A stretch of DNA of 63,316 nt, from the NCBI GenBank assembly GCA_018660835.1, contig JABJJN010000042.1:1-63316 (forward strand). Direction: 5' to 3'. The notes under the pieces are model-generated. The model saw only the letters and a list, made by a program, of their open reading frames with translations, was not told the DNA's origin and ran no database searches. The translations under genes were made by a program, and so were the position numbers. Below, piece by piece: positions 45,756-56,200 of this stretch (within the stretch, counting starts at the first letter, position 1; each line of letters begins with the position of its first letter). Origin of the DNA: Gemmatimonadota bacterium. Its GTDB lineage: Bacteria; Latescibacterota; UBA2968; UBA8231.

Positions 45756-48700
45756 TCACTCACCTGGGTCGACCCTGTCCAGATAACCGAATAGTACGGT
45801 GAGATAAAATTTCCAGGGGCCCTGTTTGCCAATCTCGTCGATACCGTAGGCGAAATCCGCTTCAACCTTGGTCGGCAAACTGTAGAAAGAGATCAGATCC
45901 AGTCGCAACTGCCCGCCTACATCTCGCAGAGGCGCCTTCCGTCCATAGGAGGGGTCGGGGTCGCCAATGGCACCATCCCAGGCTTTGCCCACATCCGTGT
46001 AGAGAGCACCAAAGACCTTATCCACATATAGCGGGCCGAAGCGGTGCCCCACGTCACTCAGCAACGGAAAGCGCCACATGGCCTGCCCCATGAGGGCTTT
46101 GCGGCCCTCTATTGAGTAGAAAGTGTATCCACGCATATAGGGGATGCCACCGAGGTGGAAATCGAAAAAATCTCCCACACGTTCATCGTCTACGTCCTTG
46201 CTGGCGATCCAACCGGAGTAGAAACGAAGGGCAAGCGTATTGTTTGCCGGCAGTGGAATGTACTCGCGCCAGTCGAAGGTAAGCTGGTTGTACTGCAACG
46301 ACAGGTAGGTTTCGTCGAGGAAAGAGGTATTGGTCTCGTCGAAACCCTTGATAAACCAGTTGGCCATGCGATCATACCGAGCATAGACCGTTCGACCCGC
46401 ATGTGGATTGATCGAGCGATCTCGTCGCCGAGAAACCGAATCGTGTCTGTAGACGAGACCCAGATCAAAGCCATTCAAGTAGGTATAACCAATGGGTCGC
46501 TGTGTGCGCAGGTCGAATCCGGGGCGACCATCGGTGCGCGGGACAAACACATCAATGTCTAGACTGGCATCATAACGATCGTAAGCCAGGGACAGATCGA
46601 CTTTGGTTGTACGATTGAGTTGTCCCGTGGCCCCAAGTGTGAGCCGGTTCAAACTGAAGTTCATGCCCGTGACGATGCCGGAACGATCTTCGATGCTGTC
46701 GCGACGCGTCGTGTGGCGCTTCAGATGAATGAAACTGAGTCGGAAGGTCGGCCGGAAACCGCGATACTTGTACACCGTGTAGATGTCTCGATCACCGTTT
46801 CCAGGTGCGAGAGAATACGCGCCAAAAAGGCTCTGACGATCAAGGGCATCGAAGGCGCCCAGGTAGGAGCCGGCTTTCAAATGCCCTTCGTCGATTGTGA
46901 CTCGCGGCATCAAGGTCGTGCGCAGAAATTCGGCGCCGTAGGGTTCGATCGAATTCTGCGAACCGATCTGGTCGAAGGCGAAGGCCTCATCTGTCGCGTC
47001 ACGATGAGCCAGGCTGTCTACTGTCTGAGACAGGGGCAGGAAACGCTCATCTGTCACGGGCACCGCGTCGGCTCTTGCCACTTGGTAGAGCTGGAATCCG
47101 TCGACATCATAACCGGCGTAGACCACATCACCCGCTGCATTGATCGTGGGAAAAAAGGCGCCACCCCGGACATTTGTCACCTGCTCAATCGCACTTGTGC
47201 CCAGATCCAAAGCGTAGACATTGAACACGCCCGTCACGTCACTGATGAACAACAGTTCATCACCGGCAGGATCAAACACAGGATCACGGTCTGTCCCTGA
47301 AGACGCGACAAGAAACTCAGGTGCCGCATCAGGAGAATCGATCTCAATTCGTACCAGGTGTCGCTGCTCACCACGGAAAATGGAGAACACGATGTGGCGA
47401 CCATCCGGTGACCACTGCGGCGTGTAGATCTGCGTGCCGTCCGTGTAGGAGAGAAGTATCTGCTCGCCGTCACTGTCTGCCGCGCGTGAACGGATGACCA
47501 GTTGCGCTCCATCCGCACTGATGCGGACAAAGAGAATGCGATCACCGCCAGGGGACGTCGCCGGATAAAGTGTTCGCTCACCTCTGGTGAGTTCCGTCTC
47601 GTAGGGACTGTCCGGGTAATTCGCCCCCACCATGGCAGGCGGCGCCAGCAGCAGTTTCTTGAGCAGTGACCGATCCTGTGCTTCGAAATCAAAGCGGAAC
47701 AAATCCGCGCGACGCGAGCCATAACGATCGGCTGCACGCTTGCGCACAAACACGAGAGATGATCCATCCTCATCCCAGCTGATCGTCGAGGCGACAGCAG
47801 GAGCTTTGGGCTCCTCTTCCCCCGTCTCCATCTCGCGAATCACGAGGCTATGGGGACCGTAGTGGCGCGCTCCCGTCGACAGATAGGCAAGCCTGGCACC
47901 ATCGGGTGAGAATCGGGGACGCGTGTTGGAGAAACCACTGCCGTCCGTCAGCCGTTCGCCTTCGAGCAGAGGGCCCATCGCCTCAAGTTGCGCGTCATAT
48001 CTGGTGCGCATCCAGCCGCGCCAATCCTCCCACACTTGCTGCCCGGAGCGCCCCGTGGCGTCTTCGATGGCGCCACTCACATCGAGCGTCGAGAGTCGTG
48101 ACAGATTGTGGCTCACTTCGCGCAGCACACTGTCACCGTAGGTCTGCGCCAGGTAAGTGACCAGGCCGTAGCCGTGATCGTAGACGAACTCATTGCCGAG
48201 TCCCCTCTTACCGAAGACGCCCATCTCATTGAGTTCAAGAAGCTGGTCGTTCAGGACGGCGGTGCGCAGTATCATGTCTCGGTGACTGTCCCAACGGTCG
48301 TGACGGACCGCCTGTGTCTGATACTGGGCAACACCCTCGGCCAGCCACATGGGCACGACCGTATTGGCCAAGGGGTACGTCGCAAGACGATCGGGGGCAC
48401 CCGTAAGAACATCGTCCCGGTTGCGCTCTTGCTTGTAGCCGAAGTACTCGAAGAATCCAACAGGGATCCGCTGCGAAGTCTTCCGCATCGCTCCCAGGGA
48501 GACAATGTGCACGAACTCGTGGGTTATGACATTGCGCAGCCAATCCGATGTGCCACGAAGTTCGAAATCATGATCAAGAGGTGATGTCCAGATCTCGATT
48601 GCATCGTGATAGAAAAATGCTGCCCCGTTGGCGTAGTCGTCGTAATCCTTGAGGATCAGACGCACTGAACCTGAAGGTTCGTAATCATACAGCTCGGTGA

Positions 48701-48893
48701 CGGGACCCCAGGCTGCCTCCGCAATGGCGGCGGCTCGCTGCGCGACATGTTCCAGTCCGTCATGATAGATGACGCGGAAGTGTGTCGTCGTCAGCACCTT
48801 CCAGTCGAGCTCTGGATGATTCTGCGCGACCGCGGAAGATCCACTCAGCAGGACGCACAAGAACCCCACTGCGAGAAAACTCAACCTGCCCAT
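45756..48893 (-). CDS. Peptidase + TolB-like propeller + outer membrane barrel protein
   Basis: 1045 residues from the ATG at 48893, which directly follows a TGATG overlap with the upstream gene and gives a good signal peptide (MGRLSFLAVGFLCVLLSGSS). Three parts are visible. Residues about 30-290 hold a gluzincin-like peptidase with HEFVH (125-129) and Glu186 in MWLAEGVAQ. Residues about 300-640 are PD40/TolB-type beta-propeller repeats (RPRFSPDGARLAYLS, PQWSPDGRHIVFS, DPVFDPAGDELLF). Residues about 700-1045 are rich in alternating beta strands and resemble BamA-type barrels (FGALYTDVGKAW). A protease displayed on an outer-membrane anchor is the likely arrangement; the substrate is unknown. 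Confidence 0.8.
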   Translation of the reverse strand: MGRLSFLAVGFLCVLLSGSSAVAQNHPELDWKVLTTTHFRVIYHDGLEHVAQRAAAIAEAAWGPVTELYDYEPSGSVRLILKDYDDYANGAAFFYHDAIEIWTSPLDHDFELRGTSDWLRNVITHEFVHIVSLGAMRKTSQRIPVGFFEYFGYKQERNRDDVLTGAPDRLATYPLANTVVPMWLAEGVAQYQTQAVRHDRWDSHRDMILRTAVLNDQLLELNEMGVFGKRGLGNEFVYDHGYGLVTYLAQTYGDSVLREVSHNLSRLSTLDVSGAIEDATGRSGQQVWEDWRGWMRTRYDAQLEAMGPLLEGERLTDGSGFSNTRPRFSPDGARLAYLSTGARHYGPHSLVIREMETGEEEPKAPAVASTISWDEDGSSLVFVRKRAADRYGSRRADLFRFDFEAQDRSLLKKLLLAPPAMVGANYPDSPYETELTRGERTLYPATSPGGDRILFVRISADGAQLVIRSRAADSDGEQILLSYTDGTQIYTPQWSPDGRHIVFSIFRGEQRHLVRIEIDSPDAAPEFLVASSGTDRDPVFDPAGDELLFISDVTGVFNVYALDLGTSAIEQVTNVRGGAFFPTINAAGDVVYAGYDVDGFQLYQVARADAVPVTDERFLPLSQTVDSLAHRDATDEAFAFDQIGSQNSIEPYGAEFLRTTLMPRVTIDEGHLKAGSYLGAFDALDRQSLFGAYSLAPGNGDRDIYTVYKYRGFRPTFRLSFIHLKRHTTRRDSIEDRSGIVTGMNFSLNRLTLGATGQLNRTTKVDLSLAYDRYDASLDIDVFVPRTDGRPGFDLRTQRPIGYTYLNGFDLGLVYRHDSVSRRRDRSINPHAGRTVYARYDRMANWFIKGFDETNTSFLDETYLSLQYNQLTFDWREYIPLPANNTLALRFYSGWIASKDVDDERVGDFFDFHLGGIPYMRGYTFYSIEGRKALMGQAMWRFPLLSDVGHRFGPLYVDKVFGALYTDVGKAWDGAIGDPDPSYGRKAPLRDVGGQLRLDLISFYSLPTKVEADFAYGIDEIGKQGPWKFYLTVLFGYLDRVDPGE

Positions 48894-51874
48894 CACTGAC
48901 TCACCGCAAGGCGCAGCGTGACCTCGCTTCGTCCGCCAGCATCTGAGCGTGCCTCCACACGACACAAATACAGGCCGCTGGCATAGTCCGCAATCGCCCA
49001 GTCCAGTTCGTGCTCGGCACCACCAGACAACCTCGCTTGCATGGACTCTACTCTCTGGCCAATCGCATCGTAGATATCCAGGCGCACCGTTGCATCGGCT
49101 GTGAGTTGAAAACGGACGTGCGCACGTGTATCGGCACTCGTCACTGGATTGGGATAGCAATAGGCGGAGGAGGTCGGCAGAAGACTTTTAGGCGTAGGAC
49201 TCTGTGCAGCAAGTGCAAGGCGATGTCGATTCAGCCCGCCCCCATCACCACCGGCCATCGGCCAGGCAGCTGTGACCCCCATCTGAGCATTCGAAGTCAC
49301 ACTTGGCTGGAAAAGTTGTACTGCCCTTGCAGTCGGCACGGCAACTTCGAAGTGACCGTCGCCATCAGCATCCAGCGCCAGGGGTGTCCCGGTGGGCGTA
49401 TCAATCGTGGGGATGGGAAAACCCGCGACAAGTGCACCGGATGCGGCAAAGGCATAGAGTCCATTTGCGGCCATCACAAGGATTTCCTGGCTACCATCAC
49501 CATCCAGATCTGCCAAGATCGGACCCCATGTGAAGGACTCCACTTCATGATGAACGGGCGCGCTCACAGGGAATCCATCCGCCCGCAATAACGCGGTAGA
49601 AACACCGGACACTTCATAGACCTGCAAACCCATCGTTGTCACAATCACGATTTCTAGACGGCCATCGGCGTCGATATCTCCAAGGACCGGATCTCCAACC
49701 AGCAAACCAGATAGTTGTCCAAGGTCATTGAGACTCTCGCCGTCTAATATCCATAGAGATCCATCAGCTTCGATGACGAGGACCTCGTCCTTCTGGTCAT
49801 TGTCCAAATCGCCAGTCGCCATGGCCGTGATGGATCCTGCCAGGCCCGCCTGCGTTCCAAGCCTCGAGAGATCTGCGCCGGCCTGATACAGACCGTCCGC
49901 AGTACCGAGAAACAGATGCAACTGCCCGTCTCCATGCAGATCTGCAGCAGTCATGGCGTTGACGGTCAGCGGATGTGTGGCGAGGCCGCCGCCATCTGAG
50001 GCTTGCAGAAGTTGCAGGCTCGCCGGCTCTGCGACGACGACCACCGGGTCTGCGAAGCCGGCAAGTGGCGCGACCAGGACAGACCTTGCGCCAGCGGCGG
50101 TGACCGACCATACAGCCTCGGTGCCAGTACCAGGGTCTATGTAGCGGACAAGATCCCCGTCAGCGACAAACAACCCGTTCTTGGTTGCGAGTAATCTGCC
50201 CGACCAGTTGCCCACCTGCACACCTGCCGCATCATAGGCATTCGTCTGCAGGTTGTTGCTGACCAGAATCTGTGGCTGGTCACTGCCAGGGACATCCAGC
50301 AGGCTCAGTCGAGACGGTTCCACAATGGCAACCGGCCAGCCCGGGGCGCTGTGGGCAAAACGGATGCGGACCCGCATCACCTCATCGATCTCATCGAGAA
50401 TCTCAATCTCAACGCCCGAATCCAACCCCGTGTGCGTTTGCGATGAGGGGCGTGTATTGGCACCAAAACGAACCGTGCCCTGTACATCGTCAACACCTAC
50501 CCCTGCAAAAAAAGCGTCGGCCCGATTGCCTTCCGTTCGATCCTGGCGATCAAAGAAGGCGTTGCCGATATCGCGCTCGCCGTCAGCCTCATGCAGCATG
50601 ATCGCCGGTCGTGGTCGCTCGCTGTTGAAGAAATCTGGCGTATCGACGAAGACAGTGGAATCCACATGCCACACGAGGATCCCTGAGGAAGGAACGAACA
50701 TGTCGTAGGAATCGCCGTTGACTCGCAGCAGCGGTCCTGTCCCTCGCCCCGCAAGTGTATCGATCTGTGACGTCTCAATCTGGCGAGCAAAGACGACTTC
50801 GTTGGTATCGATCCAGCTGGTTTCCACATCGAAGGCCAGAGAGCCTTCGGGAAGGTCAAACTCAGGTCGCCCGCGCTGCTGTCGATTCGACAGCAGCAGA
50901 TACTCCGTTGGCGACAGAGGGATGCGAACGGCTTTGGCCATGCCGGGGAAATCTGCCGACACCGCGTCGCCCGCCAGGATGCTGAGTGTCGTATCTCGCT
51001 CGACGACAACCGGCTCGACCCAACCAAGTCGGGCTTTGCTCCACGCCATCGGATGCGGTGGAACAAATCCGAAAATCGGCTCGAGCACACCATTCCAAAG
51101 AATGAAGCCAAGGCGGTTTGCCCCCACATCCATCAGACTCCATCCGCCGACTGCGGGCAGACCTGCAGCGAAATTCGACAAGCCGGGTAAACCCAACTGG
51201 TGACCGAAGAACTTCGCCAGAATCCCATTCAGGCCTGCTCGACCATTGGCGACGACAACCTCGGGCAGTATCCATGCATCTTTGATCGTCGTTGCGCCAC
51301 CGTCGACGACAATGGGCTCACCATAGTCGGACAGATCGGCAGAGGTCAGAAAAACTGAGCGAATGTCGTTGAGTTGCCCTGTCTCGAATCCCAGGCCTGC
51401 GTGGATGAAGAGATAGCTGTCGTACTCACCAAAGACAGGTCCATTTGGGTCCGCCTCTGCCAGGAACGTCGCATCTGCAATCAGTTGCCACCACAGTTGC
51501 CCGACCTCCTCAGGTGTGCGACCATTGCCATAGTCGAGAATCCTTCCAGGCAGTGTGTAGGCGAGCGTATCGTCCTGCGGGAAGACGTCCGCCTCGATCT
51601 GCACTCGCCCCTCTGAGACGACGTCGTAATAGTGGCTTAAGGCCTGCAGATGATGCGCGTAGAAAGCTCGATCGTGGGGCGGCCCATCGAAGGGCAGGCG
51701 CATGTCGGGAATTGCTTCGGCAATCGATCGCAGATCAAAAGTTCCCCTGCCACTCGTCGACAGTTCATCAGGGAACTCGAACTCGAAGTCCACGCGTATC
51801 ACCAGAACGCGCCAGGACTCGGGCTGTAACTGCGCCGAGAGTGTCGATGTCGGCCAGAGCCCGATGATCACCAC
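48893..51874 (-). CDS. M6-like secreted protein with degenerate active site, FG-GAP repeats and T9SS sorting domain
   Basis: 993 residues from a GTG start preceded by no clear ribosome site, so the start is approximate. Residues about 20-500 follow the M6 (immune inhibitor A-like) metalloprotease fold: RVLVIRVDFEFEFPDELS, FYAHHLQALSHYYDVVSEGR and GGWSLMDVGAN. The zinc motif expected at 221-225 reads KFFGH (GILAKFFGHQLGLPGL) instead of HEFGH, so the first His and the Glu are missing. Residues about 685-840 carry calcium-binding FG-GAP repeats (DLDNDQKDE, DIDADGRLE, DLDGDGSQE, DADGDGHFE). The last ~90 residues form a sorting domain (YCYPNPVTSADTRAHVRFQL). It precedes the propeller gene with a 1-bp overlap. 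Confidence 0.82.
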   Translation of the reverse strand: MVIIGLWPTSTLSAQLQPESWRVLVIRVDFEFEFPDELSTSGRGTFDLRSIAEAIPDMRLPFDGPPHDRAFYAHHLQALSHYYDVVSEGRVQIEADVFPQDDTLAYTLPGRILDYGNGRTPEEVGQLWWQLIADATFLAEADPNGPVFGEYDSYLFIHAGLGFETGQLNDIRSVFLTSADLSDYGEPIVVDGGATTIKDAWILPEVVVANGRAGLNGILAKFFGHQLGLPGLSNFAAGLPAVGGWSLMDVGANRLGFILWNGVLEPIFGFVPPHPMAWSKARLGWVEPVVVERDTTLSILAGDAVSADFPGMAKAVRIPLSPTEYLLLSNRQQRGRPEFDLPEGSLAFDVETSWIDTNEVVFARQIETSQIDTLAGRGTGPLLRVNGDSYDMFVPSSGILVWHVDSTVFVDTPDFFNSERPRPAIMLHEADGERDIGNAFFDRQDRTEGNRADAFFAGVGVDDVQGTVRFGANTRPSSQTHTGLDSGVEIEILDEIDEVMRVRIRFAHSAPGWPVAIVEPSRLSLLDVPGSDQPQILVSNNLQTNAYDAAGVQVGNWSGRLLATKNGLFVADGDLVRYIDPGTGTEAVWSVTAAGARSVLVAPLAGFADPVVVVAEPASLQLLQASDGGGLATHPLTVNAMTAADLHGDGQLHLFLGTADGLYQAGADLSRLGTQAGLAGSITAMATGDLDNDQKDEVLVIEADGSLWILDGESLNDLGQLSGLLVGDPVLGDIDADGRLEIVIVTTMGLQVYEVSGVSTALLRADGFPVSAPVHHEVESFTWGPILADLDGDGSQEILVMAANGLYAFAASGALVAGFPIPTIDTPTGTPLALDADGDGHFEVAVPTARAVQLFQPSVTSNAQMGVTAAWPMAGGDGGGLNRHRLALAAQSPTPKSLLPTSSAYCYPNPVTSADTRAHVRFQLTADATVRLDIYDAIGQRVESMQARLSGGAEHELDWAIADYASGLYLCRVEARSDAGGRSEVTLRLAVSQ

Positions 51875-51922
51875 CAGGGCCAGAACACCGCCCCATAGGT
51901 GTGACCTGAATGACGGTAGGCC

Positions 51923-51965
51923 GGCCGGGCAAGGAAGAGCCTGCGGCCCCTCCTCCCGCCCGGCC
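51923..51965. repeat. GC-rich inverted repeat between porV-like and M6-like genes
   Basis: GGCCGGGC (51923-51930) and GCCCGGCC (51958-51965) can form a perfect 8-bp stem, with one or two more pairs, around a 27-nt loop in the 141-bp gap. There is no T-run. It may act as an RNA-stability element or a partial terminator within the cluster. Confidence 0.45.
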
Positions 51966-52015
51966 TGCGCCGTGCGTGAAGTGTTCGATGGATCGAAAAT
52001 GGTGGTGGATTCTAC

Positions 52016-53071
52016 CTAGAAAGTCAGATTGAGAGAGAAACGTGTGTTGTCTTGCATCGGCGTATCATCGCCAGTGATGTAGGCCACATCGACCTGAAAC
52101 AGGTTGTACTTCAGTCCCAGTCCAAAGGTCGGCGTCTTCAGATCACCATCATGATCAAGAGAATATCCGGCACGCAATGCCAGGAAGGACTGATCCTTCA
52201 CCGCCGACAAGCCATAGCGATACTCGCCACCGGCGTGAAGATCCATCTCCTTGAATTCGTCACTCATCGCCTCATCGGTCCAGGCCGTCAGCAGATTCTT
52301 GGCGAAGGAATGATCGTCGATCAACGGCTTATAGAGGTCGACGGAAAGAAGCATATTGTGGAATTCCGTCTCCAAGACCTCGTACGCGACACCCAGGACG
52401 ATGTGCTGCGGCAGTGGGTCAGCCTGACTTGCGTCGATGTAAGCGATCTTCGGGCCCAGGTTGCGCAAGGCGGCACCAAAGCTGAGAGTTGGCGTGATTC
52501 TCCACAGCAGACCCAGATCAGCGGCAAAGGAGTTACCTACACCCTTACCACGTTCGATGCCCGCACCTTGATCAGCCAGATTTGAACGAATGAATTTGAG
52601 TCCGATTCCGGCCGCAAGATTGTCACCAATGTCCGCACCATAAGCGGCGGCCAGTGCCAGATCATAGCTGGAGAAGGTGCCGAGCACTTCGCCGCGTTCA
52701 CCTGTTCGCGTTTGCTCACCGAGATTCAGCAAGGCACCATTGATGCCGATATTCCCCCACCCTTCCACAGGCTGGGAATATGCCAGGAATTCATAGGACA
52801 GATCGTCTGCGAGACCAGGCAACCACTTCGCGTGTGTGAAATTGACGTTGCGAGTCGTCTGCCCCGCGAGGGCGGCGGGATTGAAGTAACTCGCTGTCGC
52901 ATCATCTGCGATGGCTACATAGGACTCACCCATGCCGATCGCACGCGCTCCCGGCTCGATCAACAGAAATAGGACGGCAGCCCTCGACTCAGGAGTGGCT
53001 GCGGCGCGCTCTGGAGCGATACCGCACAAGGCGATGGCCAGCAGCAGGGCAACTGGGATTTGACGTTTCAC
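52016..53071 (-). CDS. porV: PorV-like type IX secretion outer membrane protein
   Basis: 351 residues from a GTG start with GGAGG/AGGAA ribosome sites. The signal peptide is MKRQIPVALLLAIALCGIAP and so on; mature residues show the PorV signature FLLIEPGARAIGMGESYVAI and DDATASYFNPAALAG. The barrel is complete and ends SLNLTF. In Bacteroidota PorV is a FadL-like barrel that collects substrates from the SprA translocon and hands them to the PorU sortase. Lying directly after a porU-like gene supports PorV identity over the PorQ branch, although the match is to the whole family. Confidence 0.8.
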   Translation of the reverse strand: MKRQIPVALLLAIALCGIAPERAAATPESRAAVLFLLIEPGARAIGMGESYVAIADDATASYFNPAALAGQTTRNVNFTHAKWLPGLADDLSYEFLAYSQPVEGWGNIGINGALLNLGEQTRTGERGEVLGTFSSYDLALAAAYGADIGDNLAAGIGLKFIRSNLADQGAGIERGKGVGNSFAADLGLLWRITPTLSFGAALRNLGPKIAYIDASQADPLPQHIVLGVAYEVLETEFHNMLLSVDLYKPLIDDHSFAKNLLTAWTDEAMSDEFKEMDLHAGGEYRYGLSAVKDQSFLALRAGYSLDHDGDLKTPTFGLGLKYNLFQVDVAYITGDDTPMQDNTRFSLNLTF

Positions 53072-53206
53072 TTCCTACCTCCAGTAGATATCGTATCGCT
53101 GCCTTGACAGCCGCACCTGAACAAGCGGTCGAAGGATGGCTCTATTTTCAGCGTAAGAGTCTGTAATGTCGTAAGATAACTCAATTTTTCGATTCCGTTT
53201 GTGTTT

Positions 53207-53262
53207 GAAAACATTTTGTTTTCCGGACACTTCGTGTCCCTTTGAAGTCGCTGCGCGACTTC
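53207..53262. promoter_or_regulatory. Three adjacent hairpins between porU-like and porV-like genes
   Basis: Three perfect inverted repeats lie in tandem in the 228-bp gap: GAAAAC/GTTTTC (53207-53223), GGACAC/GTGTCC (53225-53239) and GAAGTCGC/GCGACTTC (53244-53262, 3-nt loop). There is no T-run for transcripts entering from porU. RNA processing or partial attenuation between the two genes is possible. The rest of the gap is AT-rich without a clear promoter. Confidence 0.55.
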
Positions 53263-53299
53263 TGTTTGGGGAGTTCTCTGGTAACTCTTCAGCCCCTTC

Positions 53300-56200
53300 T
53301 TACTGCGGGACCACCTGCAGACGTCCATCTGCATCAATCTTTGGGCCCTCTTCCAAGTCGACTTCGAGGCGGTAGAGATACGTCCCTCCCGCCAGTGAAA
53401 CAGGCGGATGAAAGGCGACTTGGTTGTAACCAAAGCCGGCATCCACATCGATCTGGTCAACGAGTCGTCCTGACAACGTAAACACTCTGAGTCGAGCGGC
53501 TGTGGCGGGAGCGGACAGGATGTAGGTGAAGTGTCCGCTTCCATCGGTTGATGGATTTGGATGGAACAGTACGTCGGACAGGGCAGCATCTGCCGCTTCA
53601 GCGACCCTTACTGTGGTCCTGACCGTTGTGGAATTGTTGTAGCTGTCCCAAGCCTTCAGACGAATGGAATGCTCACCGGGTTCCAGGGCCGGCAGTGGCA
53701 CCTCGAGCAAACCGCGACGATAGTCCCCGTCCTGGCTGGTGTAGCGATTGGTGACGACGGATACGACATCATCCACTTCCAACTCAATCTCATGTCCCGT
53801 TTCGCCGGCAATGTTGATCCCACTCGGATCGGTCAGGATCGCTGCCAACACGGGCTGTGATGAGATAAAGTCGCCCTCAGTGAAGCCCGTTTGATCATGG
53901 AATCCAATCTCGATCTGGGGACCGATGGCATCTTCCTCGATGCCACTTGCCGTTCCCTGCAGCACGATCCCGGATTTCGAACCGAAGGCCGGACTCATGT
54001 CCAAGGTGCCCGTTGCATCGACTGAACCACCCGACGTGGGGACAGCATACGCACTTGCTCGACCCAATTTGGCACGATAGGTAATGTCCTTGGGTACTCG
54101 GAACGTGGCGCTGAAGACGCCCGCCTCGACCTGGGCGACGCCGCGAAATATGGGCGCACCGAGTTGCCTGTAGGCCAAGCCGTCGAGATCGGTCGATGCA
54201 GATGAGTCGAATACTCGAATCAACACCTCCCCATCGTAGTCGCTTTGCAGTTGATCGCTCGAGTTCAGGATGCGCCCTGTCAGTTGAGCTTCCTGAAGCG
54301 CCTCAAGCGTATCAGGCACGTCGATGGCTGCCTGTAGGCGTGGGAGCGCCAAACGTAATGTTGGGTCCCCCATCAGTGAATAGCGGGAGACATTCGCTAC
54401 ATCGTCACTGAGAAACACGAATGGGTGGCTGAGGATCTTTGCTTCCAGCAAGCCGATGCCAACGGGGACATGCTTCCTACCAGAGCGAAACATCTGCCGA
54501 TGGAAATTGCCTGCCAGAAGCACATTTGAGTCATGGAATCCGACCCGGGTCGCGGAGATAAAACCGATCACACCCCCCGTCGGGAGATTGAGCAATACTT
54601 CGGGCATCGATTGACGCTGAGGGTCATCGAAGACACCAACCTGACTTGCAGCGGTGTACATGAAGGGCAATCGACCACCATTGTCGATCGACGACAGATC
54701 TCTACTCAGCTGGAACATCTGTTCATGCGCAAGGGTTTCCGGATTGCCGTGCCCCAGATAGGTCAGAAGCAGGGAGCCTTCGTTGAAGAGCCTGATGAAC
54801 TCGTCACGCGCCCTGGGTTTGATGCGTCCTTCCAGGGGATAATTGGCGATATAAAGCTTGGTAAGATCGAGATCTTCTGGCAGGTCGCGAACCAGTCGCT
54901 CAGCGTCGAGGAGGAAATACGATTCGAAAGCGAGTGCCTCGGCAGGATTGATTAGGTCATCGGCAACCAACAACATGTGACCCTGCCAAGGTCCAGGCGT
55001 ATCACCGCGATCATAGGCGATGATCTTGTCGACGAGAGCTTCAGCTTCTGCCGCTGACGTAACCGGCAGGCGGCCGATTGCCAGTTCGGGCGCCCGATCC
55101 TCTCCCTCGACCCGCACATACCATTCATCGTAGGTGCTTTCGCCATCCTGATACGGTGGGATCCAGTTTGTGTGACTCGTACCGGAATTGTTCTTGTGAT
55201 CGTAGGTTCCATCACCGACGAGGGTGACGAAGGCTGGGCGCGGTGTCCAGTTGTCGTAGGCATGGTTGACAAAGACCCGAATCGCCATCGGATCCACCAG
55301 CCCGCCCGAGAAGTCGTCGTAAATATCCTGCACATCAACGACCATCGTCGAGATGGGATCTCCAAAGCGGCGATCACTCGCCCGCCAATCGGCCAGCCGC
55401 TGCGCGGCATCATAGAAGTCAGAGTGGGTCACTATGATGTCATCGGCACCAATGGACGTTTCCCTGAGTGGCTGTTGGGTATCCACTGTCAGTTCAGAAG
55501 GACGGCGCATGAAGGGGGTCTGGACAGCCACGTAACGTGGCGGACGTCCTTTGCCACTGTACCAGTCCTGAAAACGTAGGGTGCCCGTCTCGGCGTCGTA
55601 GTCGAAATCTACGATCTGCTGCAAACCGGCGGAGACGATGTAGATCTGCGGTGTGCCCTCGTCCGCAGCGAATCCACGCATTTCGAACTGTGTGATCGCA
55701 CCGAGACTGGTATCTATCTGAGCACCACCGTCCTCGAGCTCAGGCCAGTCAAAGGCGAGTGTCCCGTCGCTGCCATCCAGATGGCGCAAATACTCGATCT
55801 CGAACCAGTCGAGCCGAGTCAGACGGGATGTTCTATGGAAGAGACCAAATTCATTGATACCTTCGATTGGGCCAAGTTGAGCACTGGCGGCGATCCTCGC
55901 ATGCCCGGCGCCCGAGTAGGATCTCCTCCCAAGGGAGGAACCATTCCATGTCACCTGGAATGTGTGTGTCGTATTCGTCCAGCCCCAGAATCCGGCGAGA
56001 ATGCTTACAGGACTGCTGGTGACGACGTTATTCATGGTGATTGGGAAGACCCTCGCGTTGCCGCTGAATGGCTCCCAGTACCAATCGTAGCCTGAGTTCA
56101 TCCCATAGAGTTGGCGAAGAATCGTCCGTTCATCCTCTTCATGCAGACGCTTTCGGTAGGCATCAACGACGACGGTCGGCGTCTGCGCGATGGAACCATC

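Noticed and set aside
48894..49160. Upstream extension of the peptidase/propeller gene
   Set aside because: The ATG at 48893 gives a signal peptide and a TGATG junction; the extension overlaps the M6-like gene and is Cys/Arg/Trp-rich without similarity.
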